Below are positions 26,015 to 36,200 of a DNA stretch of 64,000 nucleotides, piece after piece. Source of the DNA: Kerstersia similis (GTDB lineage: Bacteria > Pseudomonadota > Gammaproteobacteria > Burkholderiales > Burkholderiaceae_B); the NCBI RefSeq assembly GCF_965139615.1, contig NZ_CBCSIQ010000010.1, positions 56,768 to 120,767 on the forward strand, given 5' to 3'. The notes beneath the pieces were generated by a model. That model did not search any database. It was given only the letters and a program-made list of their open reading frames with translations, and had not been told where the DNA came from. How positions within the stretch are numbered: the first letter of the stretch is position 1; each line of letters begins with the position of its first letter. The position numbers were made by a program, and so were the translations under genes.

Positions 26015-27556
26015 ATGAAGATCAAGATTGCCCCGCGCCGGCAGGTACCGGCCTCTGCTTTCGCCTTGCGTCCCGCCCAGCGCATGCTGGCTGGCTTGAT
26101 GGCTGTGTGCGCCTTGTGCGTGTCGCCTGCCGTGCCGGCGCAGCCTATCGGCCTGCCCTCGATGGGCGCGGCTTCGGCAACGGAGTTGTCGCCCTTGCAG
26201 GAACGGCGGCTGGGCGATGCCATCATGGTGCAGGGCCGGATGGATCCCTCCTATATCGGGGATGCGGATCTGATCCAGTATCTGACTGAGTTGGGGGAAA
26301 GCCTGGCGCGTTTTGCGCCCAATGGCCAGATTCCCGTGCAGATTTTCGGCCTGAAAGAGCCTTCCATCAATGCGTTTGCCATGCCGGGCGGCTACATCGG
26401 CGTCCATAGCGGCTTGATCGTATCGTCCGATTCGGAATCTGAACTGGCCGGCGTGGTGGCGCACGAAATCGGGCACGTCAGCCAGCGCCACATTGCTCGC
26501 GGGCTGACGCAGCAATCACAGAACAGCGGCGTCATGATGGCTGCCGTGGCAGCGGCGCTGCTGGCTGCGGTGGCGGGGGGCGGCGCGGATCTGGCGACCG
26601 GCCTGGCGGCGTTCGGGCAGGCGGCGGCGATAGACCGGCAATTGGGTTTTTCGCGGGATGCCGAACGCGAAGCCGACCGGGCCGGGGTGGAAATGCTGCG
26701 CAAGGCCGGCTATGACCCGAATGGCATGGTGCACATGTTTGCCCGCTTGATGAATGCTTCGCGCCTCAATGAAGGGACAGGGGGCGGCGCCTATGCCAGT
26801 ACCCACCCCTTGTCGCTGGACCGGATGTCGGATATGCAGAACCGTGTGCGCATGCTGCCGCCGGTCAATCATGCCAGCAGTCCGGCCTTCTGGTTCCTGC
26901 GATCGCGTTTGCGTGTGCAGCAGGCCAGTGACCCGCAAGGGCGCCAGCGTGTCGAGGCTCAGTTGCGCGACGAGGCACGGGCGGATACCGGGGTGCGCCG
27001 CGCAGCAGCGCTTTATGGCCTGGCGCTGCTGGCCCTGCAGCGCAATGACCTGGATGGCGCGGCGCGGCAATTGGCCGCATCACGCGCGGATGGCATGGAA
27101 ACGCCGCAGCAGGCAGCGCTGGAAATCGAGATTGCCTGGGCCGCCAAGCGAGATGCCCGCAAGCTCGCTGAAGCCGCCTGGAAACGCTGGCCGGAGCAGC
27201 AGTTGATGGTGCGCCTGTATGCGCAGGCGTTGCAGCGGGCGGAGGATCATGCTGCGGCCGTGGCGTTTCTGGATGAGCGCCTGAAAGATGAGCGCGCGAC
27301 GCAGCGTGACTCCCTGCTGTACCAGCTGCGCGCCCAGAGCCGGGAAAAATTGGGACAACAGGCGCTGGCGCGGCGAGATATGGCGCGCTACTACCGCGAC
27401 ACCGGAGCCTTGGCTGCGGCCGTCGGGCAACTGCGCCAGGCGCGCGGCATGACCAGCGATTTCTATGAGCAGTCGCAGATTGATGCGGAAATCAACGATA
27501 TTCAGCGCCAGCTGGAAGACGAGCGTATTTTGCTGGAGCGCTTCCGGACGTCCTGA
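26015..27556 (+). CDS. bepA: Periplasmic M48 metalloprotease with TPR domain (BepA-like)
   Basis: A 513-residue exported protease. The signal peptide ends near VPAQ (about 43). The M48 zinc site is HEIGH (His150, His154), with the third ligand in AEREADRAG; the start of the domain shows INAFAMPGGYIGVHSGL. The C-terminal half (from about 290) is TPR-like helices. BepA (YfgC) checks LptD and other outer-membrane protein assembly at the BAM complex, degrading stalled intermediates. Length and layout match (E. coli BepA 487). ATG 26015 has no strong ribosome-binding site but provides the basic signal-peptide end. Confidence 0.88.
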   Translation: MKIKIAPRRQVPASAFALRPAQRMLAGLMAVCALCVSPAVPAQPIGLPSMGAASATELSPLQERRLGDAIMVQGRMDPSYIGDADLIQYLTELGESLARFAPNGQIPVQIFGLKEPSINAFAMPGGYIGVHSGLIVSSDSESELAGVVAHEIGHVSQRHIARGLTQQSQNSGVMMAAVAAALLAAVAGGGADLATGLAAFGQAAAIDRQLGFSRDAEREADRAGVEMLRKAGYDPNGMVHMFARLMNASRLNEGTGGGAYASTHPLSLDRMSDMQNRVRMLPPVNHASSPAFWFLRSRLRVQQASDPQGRQRVEAQLRDEARADTGVRRAAALYGLALLALQRNDLDGAARQLAASRADGMETPQQAALEIEIAWAAKRDARKLAEAAWKRWPEQQLMVRLYAQALQRAEDHAAAVAFLDERLKDERATQRDSLLYQLRAQSREKLGQQALARRDMARYYRDTGALAAAVGQLRQARGMTSDFYEQSQIDAEINDIQRQLEDERILLERFRTS

Positions 27557-27596
27557 CGGGCCTGCCCGCTGACTGGCGGGCAAGGGGCGGCAGGGG

Positions 27597-28688
27597 TCAA
27601 TCCTGGGTGTCGAAGAAGCGCGCCAGGCGTTGCGGCAGCCAGTTCAGGTGGCAGGGGAAATTGCCGCTGGGAAAGCCGCCATGGCCGCCATCTGCCGGCT
27701 GATGCAGCAGTACGGCTGAGGCAGCTTCGCTGGGCCCGGGCAAGTTGGCTTCCGGCAGGAAGGGGTCGTTGCGGGCATTGAGCACCAGGGTGGGAACGGT
27801 AATCTGCGGCAGGAATTGCTTGCTTGAGGAGCGCGCCCAGTAGTCGTGTGCGTTCTCGAAGCCGTGCATGGGGGCCGTATAGGCGTCGTCGAAATCGCGC
27901 AGGTGGCGCGCCTGGGTGACGCGCATGATGTCTATGACGCCGGGGAACCACTGCGCTTTCTGCATCACTTTGCGTTTGAGCGTGCGGATGAACAGGCCGC
28001 CGTACACGTAACGGTTGAAGCGATTGTCCGATAGGTGTTCGCCGGCGGCGACCAGATCCAGCGGCACGGAGATGCCGGCGCAGGCGTGCAGCCAGGAGGC
28101 CGCTGCGCCCTGTTCCCCGAGGTACTTCAGCAGCGCGTTGCCGCCCAGTGACATCCCGGCGGCATGCCAACGGGCATGCGGCAGGGCCGTGCGCAAGGTG
28201 TCCAGAATGAAACCGATTTCCTGGCTGTCGCCGGAATGGTAGGCGCGTGCCAGACGGTTGGGGGCACCCGAGCAGCCGCGGAAATGCGGGACGACGACGA
28301 TCCAGCCGCGCGCGCGGAAATACTGGGCGATGGACTGGGCGTAGTGGCTATCGCTGCCGCCTTCCAGGCCATGGAAAAGAACCAGTGCTGGCGGATTGTC
28401 CAGGGTAGGGAGTTTTTCCCAATCGGAGGCCTGCATCCAGCGCAGCGCCGCGCCTTTGGGCAGCAGGCCATCGTGCGCAGGCGGTGCGCCGTCCGGATGG
28501 CGGCGCGGAAACAGGCCCGGGCCGCTCCAGTCGAAATCGAGGAAATCGCCGTCAGGCGTTTCGACGCGTTGCCGCAGAAATGCAATGCGATGATAGTGCG
28601 CCAGGGTTGCGCTGTAGATCGTCTGGCTATGCCCGTTGGGCAACCAGATCGGCGCATGGCTGGCGGTGAGGTCCAGGCGGGCAGTCAT
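27597..28688 (-). CDS. YheT-family alpha/beta hydrolase
   Basis: A 363-residue cytosolic hydrolase. N-terminal WLPNGHSQTIY is typical of the YheT/EMB8 group. The nucleophile elbow is GMSLGGN, the acid lies in NARNDPF, and the histidine in GGHGGFPSG; the oxyanion region reads LFHGLEGGSDSHY. Substrates of the family are medium-chain esters at best; the physiological role is unknown. It is 114 bases downstream of the NTF2-like gene in the same direction, so it may share a transcript. Confidence 0.85.
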   Translation of the reverse strand: MTARLDLTASHAPIWLPNGHSQTIYSATLAHYHRIAFLRQRVETPDGDFLDFDWSGPGLFPRRHPDGAPPAHDGLLPKGAALRWMQASDWEKLPTLDNPPALVLFHGLEGGSDSHYAQSIAQYFRARGWIVVVPHFRGCSGAPNRLARAYHSGDSQEIGFILDTLRTALPHARWHAAGMSLGGNALLKYLGEQGAAASWLHACAGISVPLDLVAAGEHLSDNRFNRYVYGGLFIRTLKRKVMQKAQWFPGVIDIMRVTQARHLRDFDDAYTAPMHGFENAHDYWARSSSKQFLPQITVPTLVLNARNDPFLPEANLPGPSEAASAVLLHQPADGGHGGFPSGNFPCHLNWLPQRLARFFDTQD

Positions 28689-28802
28689 GGCTGGATCTCG
28701 TTCAGGGCAGGGCGGGCGGACAGGCGCGGCATGGGCAGTATCGTCGGTCGCGCCGCCGGGACGGGCGGCAGTAGGCGCCTGGAAACCGGGCGCCGGGAAA
28801 GG

Positions 28803-29225
28803 TCAATGCACGATGTCCGGAATTTCATGCAGGGGCAGCAGGCCACCGGTATCCGGTGCCGGGGAGGCATGGTGCAGAACCAGCCGCCAGCCTGTTGGTC
28901 CTTTGTGGAAAACGTGCGTGACATGGTGGGTAGCGATTTTCAGGCCGGCACTGCTGCGTTCGGTGGTCTGTTCCACCAGGACATGAACCGCGCTCATCAT
29001 ATTGAGGGTCGCGGCGCAGCGGACGGGACGTATGGAGACCGTGCCACGGCGGAAAAGTTCGCGCATTGCCTCAAGAACCGCGATCTGGCCGATGATGCGG
29101 GAGCCGGCGGAGGAAATGCAGATGATTTCCTCGTCGTCGGCCCAGACCTGCATCACACCTGAGAGGTCCTGGCGCGCCAGGGCTTCATAAAACGCTTGTT
29201 CTGCTTCGTCGGGCGTGGCGAACAT
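28803..29225 (-). CDS. NTF2-like (SnoaL/DUF4440) protein
   Basis: A 140-residue cone-fold protein. It starts with the usual helix (EAEQAFYEALARQDLSGVMQVWADD), and a mid-strand IRPVRCAATLNMMSAVHVL leads to THVFHKGPTGWRLVLHHAS, all characteristic of NTF2-like folds. Start ATG 29225 (MFATPDEA) is chosen because the family begins with that helix. Proteins of this group are small ligand-binding or enzymatic domains; no substrate can be inferred. It starts 25 bases after the zinc-finger gene stop. Confidence 0.75.
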   Translation of the reverse strand: MFATPDEAEQAFYEALARQDLSGVMQVWADDEEIICISSAGSRIIGQIAVLEAMRELFRRGTVSIRPVRCAATLNMMSAVHVLVEQTTERSSAGLKIATHHVTHVFHKGPTGWRLVLHHASPAPDTGGLLPLHEIPDIVH

Positions 29226-29250
29226 GATGGCTGTGGTAACGGGCGGCGGG

Positions 29251-29469
29251 TCAGTGGTGATGTGGAACGGCAGCACCCGGCTTGAGCCGGTAGAGCGCGC
29301 CACAGTACGGACAGCTGGCCGAGCCGGTGCGGGTCACATCCAGGAACACGCGCGGATGCATGCTCCAGGCCGGCGCGTGCGGGCCGGGGCAGTAAACCGG
29401 CAGCGCTTCGGCGCCGACTTCGATGGCTTCGGGGGCGAGGGTATCGGGGGTAGTCTGGTTGGTGCTCAT
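29251..29469 (-). CDS. Small zinc-finger protein (zf-CHCC family)
   Basis: A 72-residue protein with the zf-CHCC layout: VYCPGP, HPRVFLDV, then CPYCGALYRL. The same module is found in the mitochondrial complex I subunit NDUFS6. Start ATG 29469 has AGGAACC upstream. In betaproteobacteria this small gene occurs beside unrelated metabolic genes and its role is not established. Confidence 0.8.
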   Translation of the reverse strand: MSTNQTTPDTLAPEAIEVGAEALPVYCPGPHAPAWSMHPRVFLDVTRTGSASCPYCGALYRLKPGAAVPHHH

Positions 29470-29723
29470 GCTGGTTCCTGCATAATGGAGGCCGCGGGCG
29501 GCATGCGCGGTCCGCATGCTACGCTGGCGCCTGAAATTCAGACAGTGAAAACTCGGGTGCCATTGTAGCAACGTGACTGGTGCAAAGCGCGTTCAGGTGC
29601 AAGGGTTTTCATGCCGACGCTGGTTTCGCGCCACGCTTGCGGCGGTATGGCTGGCGCAGGCTTGGGATGGACAGAAAAAAGAATGCCGGCGGGCCTGACC
29701 GCCAGGCAAGAAGGAGACAGGCA

Positions 29724-30479
29724 GTGGAAGTCAGGGATGAGGCTTTGGAGGCCAGGCGCAGGCATGTGCGGCGCGCGAGTTTCATGGAGGGCGCCAAGGC
29801 GATAATGCCCACGCTGGTGGCCAGCGGTACCTGGGGGCTGGTGACAGGCGTGGCGCTGGTCAAGTCGGGGCTGAGCGAGTGGGCCGCAACTTGGATGACG
29901 GTGCTGGTCTATGCGGGCTCGGCTCAATTGCTGGCCTTGCCGATGATTGCCGCGGGCGAGCCTCTGTTGCTGATCTTGGCCGCCGCGCTCATGGTGAATC
30001 TGCGGTTCGTGATTTTCGGCGCGGCGCTGCAACCCTATTTTCGCCATTTGCCGTGGCGTCAGCGTCTGGTGCTGGGATATTTCACCACGGACCTGACTTT
30101 TGTGGTGTTCATGTCGCGGTTTGGCAAGGAAGCGCCGACGCGTCAGCGTGAGCAGGTGTGGTTCTATATCGGCATGATCGTGCCCGCCTGGTTCAATTGG
30201 CAGGTTTTCTCTCTGATCGGGGTATTCCTGGGCGGCATGATTCCGTCGGACTGGTCGCTGGAATTCGCTGCCGTGCTGGCCTTGCTGGCCATTCTGGTGC
30301 CGCTGGTGCGGACGCGTCCGATGGCGGTGACGGTGGCCGTGGCAACGGCAGTGGCCTGGCTCGGGCAGAATTGGCCGCTGCGCCTGGGGCTGGCAGCTGC
30401 AGTGGTGGCCGGCATTGTTGCCGGCATCCTGGCGGAGAATCGCTTGAACCGTGGCGCAGGTCGCGTCGGAGGGCAATGA
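29724..30479 (+). CDS. azlC: AzlC-family branched-chain amino acid exporter, large subunit
   Basis: A 251-residue inner-membrane protein with about seven membrane segments. Family signatures are GTWGLVTGVALVKSGLS, AGSAQLLALPMIAAG, and NLRFVIFGAALQPYF. With AzlD it exports branched-chain amino acids or analogues. GTG 29724 is chosen since AAGGAGA lies 7 bases upstream and the upstream extension to 29580 is not family-like. The stop overlaps the azlD start by one base. Confidence 0.88.
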   Translation: MEVRDEALEARRRHVRRASFMEGAKAIMPTLVASGTWGLVTGVALVKSGLSEWAATWMTVLVYAGSAQLLALPMIAAGEPLLLILAAALMVNLRFVIFGAALQPYFRHLPWRQRLVLGYFTTDLTFVVFMSRFGKEAPTRQREQVWFYIGMIVPAWFNWQVFSLIGVFLGGMIPSDWSLEFAAVLALLAILVPLVRTRPMAVTVAVATAVAWLGQNWPLRLGLAAAVVAGIVAGILAENRLNRGAGRVGGQ

Positions 30480-30811
30480 TGGAGAACGTTCCGGCTTCCT
30501 ATGCCTACGGCGTGATTGCCATGCTGGTGCTGTGCAGCTTCATCAGCCGTAGTGGCTATATGTTATTTGGCGATCGCCTGCCTTTGCCGGATACGGTACG
30601 CCAGGCGTTGCGCTACGCGCCGGCAGCGGCATTGACGGCCATTATCGTGCCGGAATTGCTGCCTTGGGCGCAGGGGGAAGGCCCGGTGCTGGACCTGCGC
30701 CTGTTTGCCGGCCTGGTGGGTATCGCCATCTTCCTGCGCACGCGCAATACGGTGTTCATGATCCTGGGCGGGATGGTGGCGCTGTGGGGCTTGCGGGCGC
30801 TGTTTCTGTGA
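30479..30811 (+). CDS. azlD: AzlD-family exporter, small subunit
   Basis: A 110-residue membrane protein with three to four segments (AYGVIAMLVLCSFISRSGY; ALTAIIVPELLPW; FMILGGMVALWGLRALFL). It is the usual partner of AzlC; the two genes overlap TGATG. ATG 30479 is preferred to 30476 because the GGAGG lies at a better distance. Confidence 0.88.
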   Translation: MENVPASYAYGVIAMLVLCSFISRSGYMLFGDRLPLPDTVRQALRYAPAAALTAIIVPELLPWAQGEGPVLDLRLFAGLVGIAIFLRTRNTVFMILGGMVALWGLRALFL

Positions 30812-31087
30812 GGTTCGGGCGGGTTCGGGATACCGGAATTCATGTTTTCTGTGCTGCGCTTGCAACAGCAGGCGGGCATATGTTGAACACTGCGCTAAAA
30901 TGACGCCTTTGCCTGTTGCCAGGTGGGAGGATCGCAGTCCAGCCCGGCACGGTAGCGGCTTCTGTTCGCCCTCCTTGTTTCAAGGCCGGTCGCGTTCAGG
31001 AGACGTGTTCTTCTGGCGCGATGGCGCGCCCCGACTGCGGCGACGCATGTTGCCCGGCATTGGCCGGCTATGCAAAACCTTCGATTG
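30812..31087 (+). other. 276-base gap before rhlE
   Basis: No gene or hairpin with a U-tract is seen. It must hold the rhlE promoter; a TAAAAT at 30896-30901 could be a -10 element but no good -35 stands 17 bases ahead. Confidence 0.3.
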
Positions 31088-32518
31088 ATGACCCAGACAC
31101 AGACTCCCTCCGTTCCGGAGGACGATACATCCACGCAGACTTTCGCAGATTTCGGCTTGCATCCCGATCTCTTGCGGGCCGTGGCCGATACCGGCTATCT
31201 CACGCCTACGCCCATTCAGGCCCAGGCCATTCCGCAGGTGCTCAGCGGCCGTGATGTGATGGGAGCGGCGCAGACGGGCACAGGCAAGACGGCAGCGTTC
31301 ACGCTGCCCATCCTGCATCGCCTGATGCCGCTGGCGACCCACAGCGCTTCGCCCGCGCGCCATCCGGTGCGGGCCCTGATGCTGGCGCCCACCCGCGAGC
31401 TGGCCGATCAGGTGGCGGAAAACGTACGCCGCTACAGCCAGCACACGCCGTTGCGTTCCACGGTGGTGTTTGGCGGCGTTGATATCGGCCCGCAAAAAGA
31501 AGCCTTGCGGCGCGGTTGCGAAGTCCTGATCGCCACGCCTGGCCGCTTGCTGGATCACGTCGAGCAGAAGACGGTCAACCTGTCGCAAGTGCAGCTGCTG
31601 GTGCTGGATGAAGCGGATCGCATGCTGGATATGGGCTTTTTGCCCGATCTGGACCGCATTGTGAAATTGTTGCCGACGCAGCGCCAGACGCTGCTGTTTT
31701 CAGCGACTTTCAGCAATGAAATTCGCAAGCTCGGTCGTACCTTCCTGCAGAATCCGGTGGAAATCGAAGTGGCAGGCCGTAATGCCACGGCAGATACCGT
31801 GACGCAGATTGCCTATGCCATCCGCAGCGAAGACAAGCGTGCTGCCGTGGTACATCTGGTGAAGTCGCGCAATTTGCGCCAGGTCATCGTGTTCTCGAAT
31901 ACCAAGATCGGAACGGCGCGCCTGGCGCGCGAGCTGGCGCGCGACGGCGTGCGGGCCGAATCCATCCATGGCGACAAGAGCCAGGCGGACCGCATGAAAG
32001 CCCTGGAGGCCTTCAAGTCCGGCGAGCTGGAAGTGCTGGTGGCGACCGATGTTGCCGCCCGTGGCCTGGATGTGGCGGGTGTGCCTTGCGTCATCAACTA
32101 CGATTTGCCCTACAACGCGGAAGATTACGTGCACCGTATTGGCCGCACGGGCCGTGCCGGTGCGTCAGGCGAGGCCATTTCGTTTTATGCGGCAGACGAT
32201 GAGCGCTTGCTGCTGGATGTGGAAAAACTGATCCGCCGTCCCGTCCCGCGTGGCGAACTGGCATTGCCCAGCGTCAGCCGCAGCCGTTCGCACAGCCATG
32301 GTGGCGCATCCACGCGCAGCGGACGCAGCCTGGGTGGCCACGGGGCGAGTGCCGCGCCAGTGGACGAATTCTTTGTCAAACCCTATGAGCCCGTAGCGGC
32401 CGCCACGGCGCCCCGTAGCGTGAGCGAACCGGCGACGGCCGAGCATGCGGCCCAGGCCTCCAGCAAGCCCCGCAATGTCGGCTTGCTGCTCGGCGGCGCG
32501 GGCAATCCGCGTCGTTGA
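31088..32518 (+). CDS. rhlE: DEAD-box ATP-dependent RNA helicase RhlE
   Basis: A 476-residue helicase. Motifs in order: FADFGL and the Q motif (TPTPIQAQAIP), AQTGTGKT (I), PTRELADQ (Ia), DEAD (II), FSAT (III), VIVFSNTK (IV), ATDVAARGLD (V), and YVHRIGRTGRAG (VI). A serine/arginine-rich, low-complexity tail follows and should aid RNA contact. RhlE remodels ribosome precursors and structured RNA. ATG 31070, six codons earlier, is an alternative start; neither has a clear ribosome-binding site. Confidence 0.93.
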   Translation: MTQTQTPSVPEDDTSTQTFADFGLHPDLLRAVADTGYLTPTPIQAQAIPQVLSGRDVMGAAQTGTGKTAAFTLPILHRLMPLATHSASPARHPVRALMLAPTRELADQVAENVRRYSQHTPLRSTVVFGGVDIGPQKEALRRGCEVLIATPGRLLDHVEQKTVNLSQVQLLVLDEADRMLDMGFLPDLDRIVKLLPTQRQTLLFSATFSNEIRKLGRTFLQNPVEIEVAGRNATADTVTQIAYAIRSEDKRAAVVHLVKSRNLRQVIVFSNTKIGTARLARELARDGVRAESIHGDKSQADRMKALEAFKSGELEVLVATDVAARGLDVAGVPCVINYDLPYNAEDYVHRIGRTGRAGASGEAISFYAADDERLLLDVEKLIRRPVPRGELALPSVSRSRSHSHGGASTRSGRSLGGHGASAAPVDEFFVKPYEPVAAATAPRSVSEPATAEHAAQASSKPRNVGLLLGGAGNPRR

Positions 32519-32711
32519 TGATGGGTTCAGCCCTTGGCGTGTTCGCCGAGGGCAGGATGGGCCAAGGCGGGCCAGGCAGGACCACAGTGTTCCATAGAGC
32601 CAATAGGGCCAGTCGATAGGGGCCACAATCAGGTTCCCAACCGAACCAGCGGGTATGAAGCGAACAGCTGCCTGCTGGCGCGCCTGGCGCAATCACAGCT
32701 TGGCCCGGCGT

Positions 32712-33128
32712 TCAGCGCGTGGCCAGCGTCTCTTGCAGCAGGCTGCGCACATCAGGCAATTCATGGCTGATGTGCGTATCCGCCGGCGCTTGGGCCAGCA
32801 GCCGATCCAGATGGCCGATATGAGGCAGCATCGGGCCGAAAAACACGGTGCGCTCGCCTTCCATGACCAATAGCGTCGGAAAGTTTTCGACATCGACGTC
32901 GCCCAGGAACTCGGGCTGGTCTTCAATATCTATCCAGGCAAAACAGTCTTCCGGATATTTCTCCGACAGGGCCTCCAGCGTCGGCAGGTAGGCGCGGCAG
33001 GTGTCGCACCATTGCGCGCAGAAACAGACGACCAGGCGCGACGCCGTGGCGGGCGTGACGGTGGTGGCAGCAGCGGAATAGGGAAACAGGACGGGCATGG
33101 CGGCATGGGGAAGATGAGTGCTCATCAT
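32712..33128 (-). CDS. Thioredoxin-fold protein with WCDTC active site
   Basis: A 138-residue cytosolic thioredoxin-like protein. The active site is CAQWCDTCRAY, and the cis-proline follows in ENFPTLLVMEG. The DT pair between the cysteines differs from the GP of canonical thioredoxin, suggesting an altered redox potential. A 30-residue helix is added at the C-terminus. ATG 33128 has CCAGGAC upstream. No partner gene is adjacent. Confidence 0.85.
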   Translation of the reverse strand: MMSTHLPHAAMPVLFPYSAAATTVTPATASRLVVCFCAQWCDTCRAYLPTLEALSEKYPEDCFAWIDIEDQPEFLGDVDVENFPTLLVMEGERTVFFGPMLPHIGHLDRLLAQAPADTHISHELPDVRSLLQETLATR

Positions 33129-33217
33129 AGCCGAGTCCTGGGAGTTTGCCTGCTATCCGGCGAGCCGGATAACAGGAGCCGGGGCAGCGGCAGATGCGCC
33201 GCCCCGGCCCTGCGGCT

Positions 33218-36200
33218 TCAACTGGCGGCGCCGGGCGGCGGTGTGCCGGCCGTGGCCGCAGGTTCATCGCGCTGTACTCGGAACCAGGCCGCATACAAGG
33301 CAGGTACGAAGAACAGGGTCAGGACGGTGGCGACCGCCAGGCCTCCCATGATGGAGATGGCCATAGGCCGCCAGAGAACGGATAGCGTCAGCGGGATCAT
33401 GGCCAGGATCGCGGCCAGCGCAGTCAGCACCACCGGACGGGTGCGGCGCATGGTGGCGTGAATGATGGCCTCCCAGCGTGAGTCGCCAGCCGCGATATCG
33501 CGGTCTATCTGATCGACCAGGATGACCGAGTTGCGCATGACCATGCCGGCCAGGGCGATGACCCCCAGCGTAGCCACGAAACCGAAGGGCACCTGGGTGA
33601 TCAACAGGCCCAGGCTGACGCCCATCATGCCCAGGGGAGCTGTCAGCAGAACCATGAACATGCGGCTGAAACTTTGCAGCTGGATCATCAGGAACAGGGC
33701 CCAGAGCAGCAGCATGAGCGGCAGCACCAGGGCAATGGCGCCGTTGGCCTTGGCGCTTTCTTCCATGGAACCACCGGTGTCTATGGCATAACCGACCGGC
33801 AGGCTGGCGCGCAAGTCTGCCAGCATACCTTCGATATCGGCCGAAACATCCGGTGCCTGCGCGTCGATGACGTCGGCGCGTACGGCCAGGGTGGGCAGGC
33901 GGTCGCGCAGCCAGATGCCGCCTTCTTCCAGCTCGGGCTGCAAGCGGGCGACCTGGCCCAGGGGCACGACAGCGCCGCTGGCGGTGCGCAGGCTGATTTC
34001 ATCGAGCCGGGCGGCGTCCAGCCTTTCGTCCGGTACGGCGCGCGCCACGACATCTATCAGCTCGTCGCCCTCACGGACTTGCGTGACGGTGTAGCCGCTC
34101 AGCATGGTCTGCAGCGTCTGGGCGATCGCCTGAGTGCTCAGGCCCAGCGCCTGCGCCCGGTCCTGATCGACCACCAGGCGGACGGCCTTGGTGCGTTCGT
34201 TCCAGGTCAGGTTGGCGTCGCGGATATGCGGATGCTGGCGCATGATGTCGCGCACCTGGTAGGCGATGCCGCGCACGGTGTCGGGGTCGCTGCCACGCAC
34301 GCGGAACTGCACCGGGTACCCGACAGGCGGGCCCAGTTCCAGCAGATAGACGCGTGTGCGGATATGGGCGAAATGCTCCTGCAGTTGCTGGCGCAGCGTG
34401 GCGGCCAGCGCGGGCGTATCGCGGATGTCCTTGGGATAGACGATCAGCTGCGCGTAGTTCAGTTTGGGTAGTTCGGGTTCGAGCGCCAGATAGAAGCGCG
34501 GCGCGCCGCCGCCGACGTAGGCCGTGTAATGGCCGACGCGCTTGTCTTTGCTCAGCAGCTTTTCGACGGCCAGGGTTTCGGCCAGCGTGGCGGCGTAGCT
34601 GGCGCCTTCTTCCAGATGCACATCAATCAGGATTTCTTCGCGTGGCGAATCCGGGAAAAATTGCTTGGGTACCAGCGTGAAGGCTGCCACCGATGCGAAG
34701 AAGGCCAGGGTGGTGAAGACCAGCACGGCTTTGCGATGCGCCACGCACCAGTCTATATGGGCGGCGAACCAGCGGCGCATGCGCTGACGCGCCGGACTTT
34801 CAGTTGGGGCGTGGCTGCCGGGCGCAGGCATATCGGGCAGCAGTTTGGTGCCCAGATACGGGGTGAACAAGACGGCGATCAGCCACGAGACGATCAGCGA
34901 AATACCGACGACCCAGAATATGGATTGGGTGAACTCGCTGGTCGAAGAACGCGCGAAGCCCACCGGAACGAAGCCGGCGACGGTGATCAGCGTGCCAGTC
35001 AGCATGGGGAATGCGGTAGAGGTCCAGGCAAAGGACGCGGCACGGAAGCGATCCCAGCCTTGTTCCATTTTCACCAGCATCATTTCCACGGCGATGATGG
35101 CGTCATCCACCAGCAGGCCCAGCGCGATGATCAGTGCACCCAAGGAGACGCGGTGCAGGTGGATATCCATGAGCCACATGATGAAGAAGGTGATGCCCAG
35201 CACCAGCGGCACCGACAGGGCGACGACGATGCCGGTGCGCAGGCCCAGCGCCATCAGGCTGACAGCCAGAACGATGGCCAGCGCCAGCAGGAAATGGCCC
35301 AGGAACTCATTGATGGAATGATCGACCAGGGTGGGTTGGTCAACGATTTTCTCGATCTGGATGCCGGCAGGCAATTGGCGCTGGAAGTCATCCATGGTTT
35401 CCTGCAGCTGCCGCCCCAGCCGCAGGATATCGCCGCCTTCGACCATGGACACGGCCAGCCCGGTGACGCGCTTGCCATCTCGGCGCATCGAGGATTCCGG
35501 CGGGTCGATGAAGCCCCGCGTGATGGTGGCGATGTCGCCCAGGCGGAAGGTACGGCCATTGGCGGACACTGGGGTGTTTTCGATATCTTCGAGACTGTGG
35601 ATGGCGCCGTCCACACGTGCTGCAATACGGGCGCGCGGGCCTTCCACCGTGCCGGCTGGCATGACGATATTGCGCTGGGCCAGGCTGGCCAGCACCTGCT
35701 CAGGCGTCAGGCCCAGCTGCGCCAGGCGGGCATGGCTGAATTCCAGGTAAAAGCGTTGGTCCTGGACGCCCAGCAGGGATACCTTGGAAACATCCGGCAG
35801 GGCCAGGACATGCTCACGCGCTGCCAGCAGAACCTGCTTCATGTCGGCGTCGTCGAATCCGTCGGCATGGAAGGCATAGATGGAACCGAAGGTGTCGCCG
35901 AAATCGTCATTGAAAAACGGCCCTATGACGCCTTCCGGCAAGGTATAGCGCATATCGCCGACCCGTTTGCGGGCCTGGTACCAGCTTTCGTGGATGGCCT
36001 CCTTGCCGGCCCAGTCCTTCAATACCAGGAACAGGGTGGCGCGGCCGGGGCGGACATAGCTTTTGACATAGTCATAATAGGGAACTTCCTGCAGGGTGCG
36101 CTGGATTTTTTCCACGACCTGCTTTTGCATTTCTTCGGTCGTGGCGCCGGGCCAGGCGACATCCAGGGTCATGACCATGATGGTCATTTCCGGGTCCTCG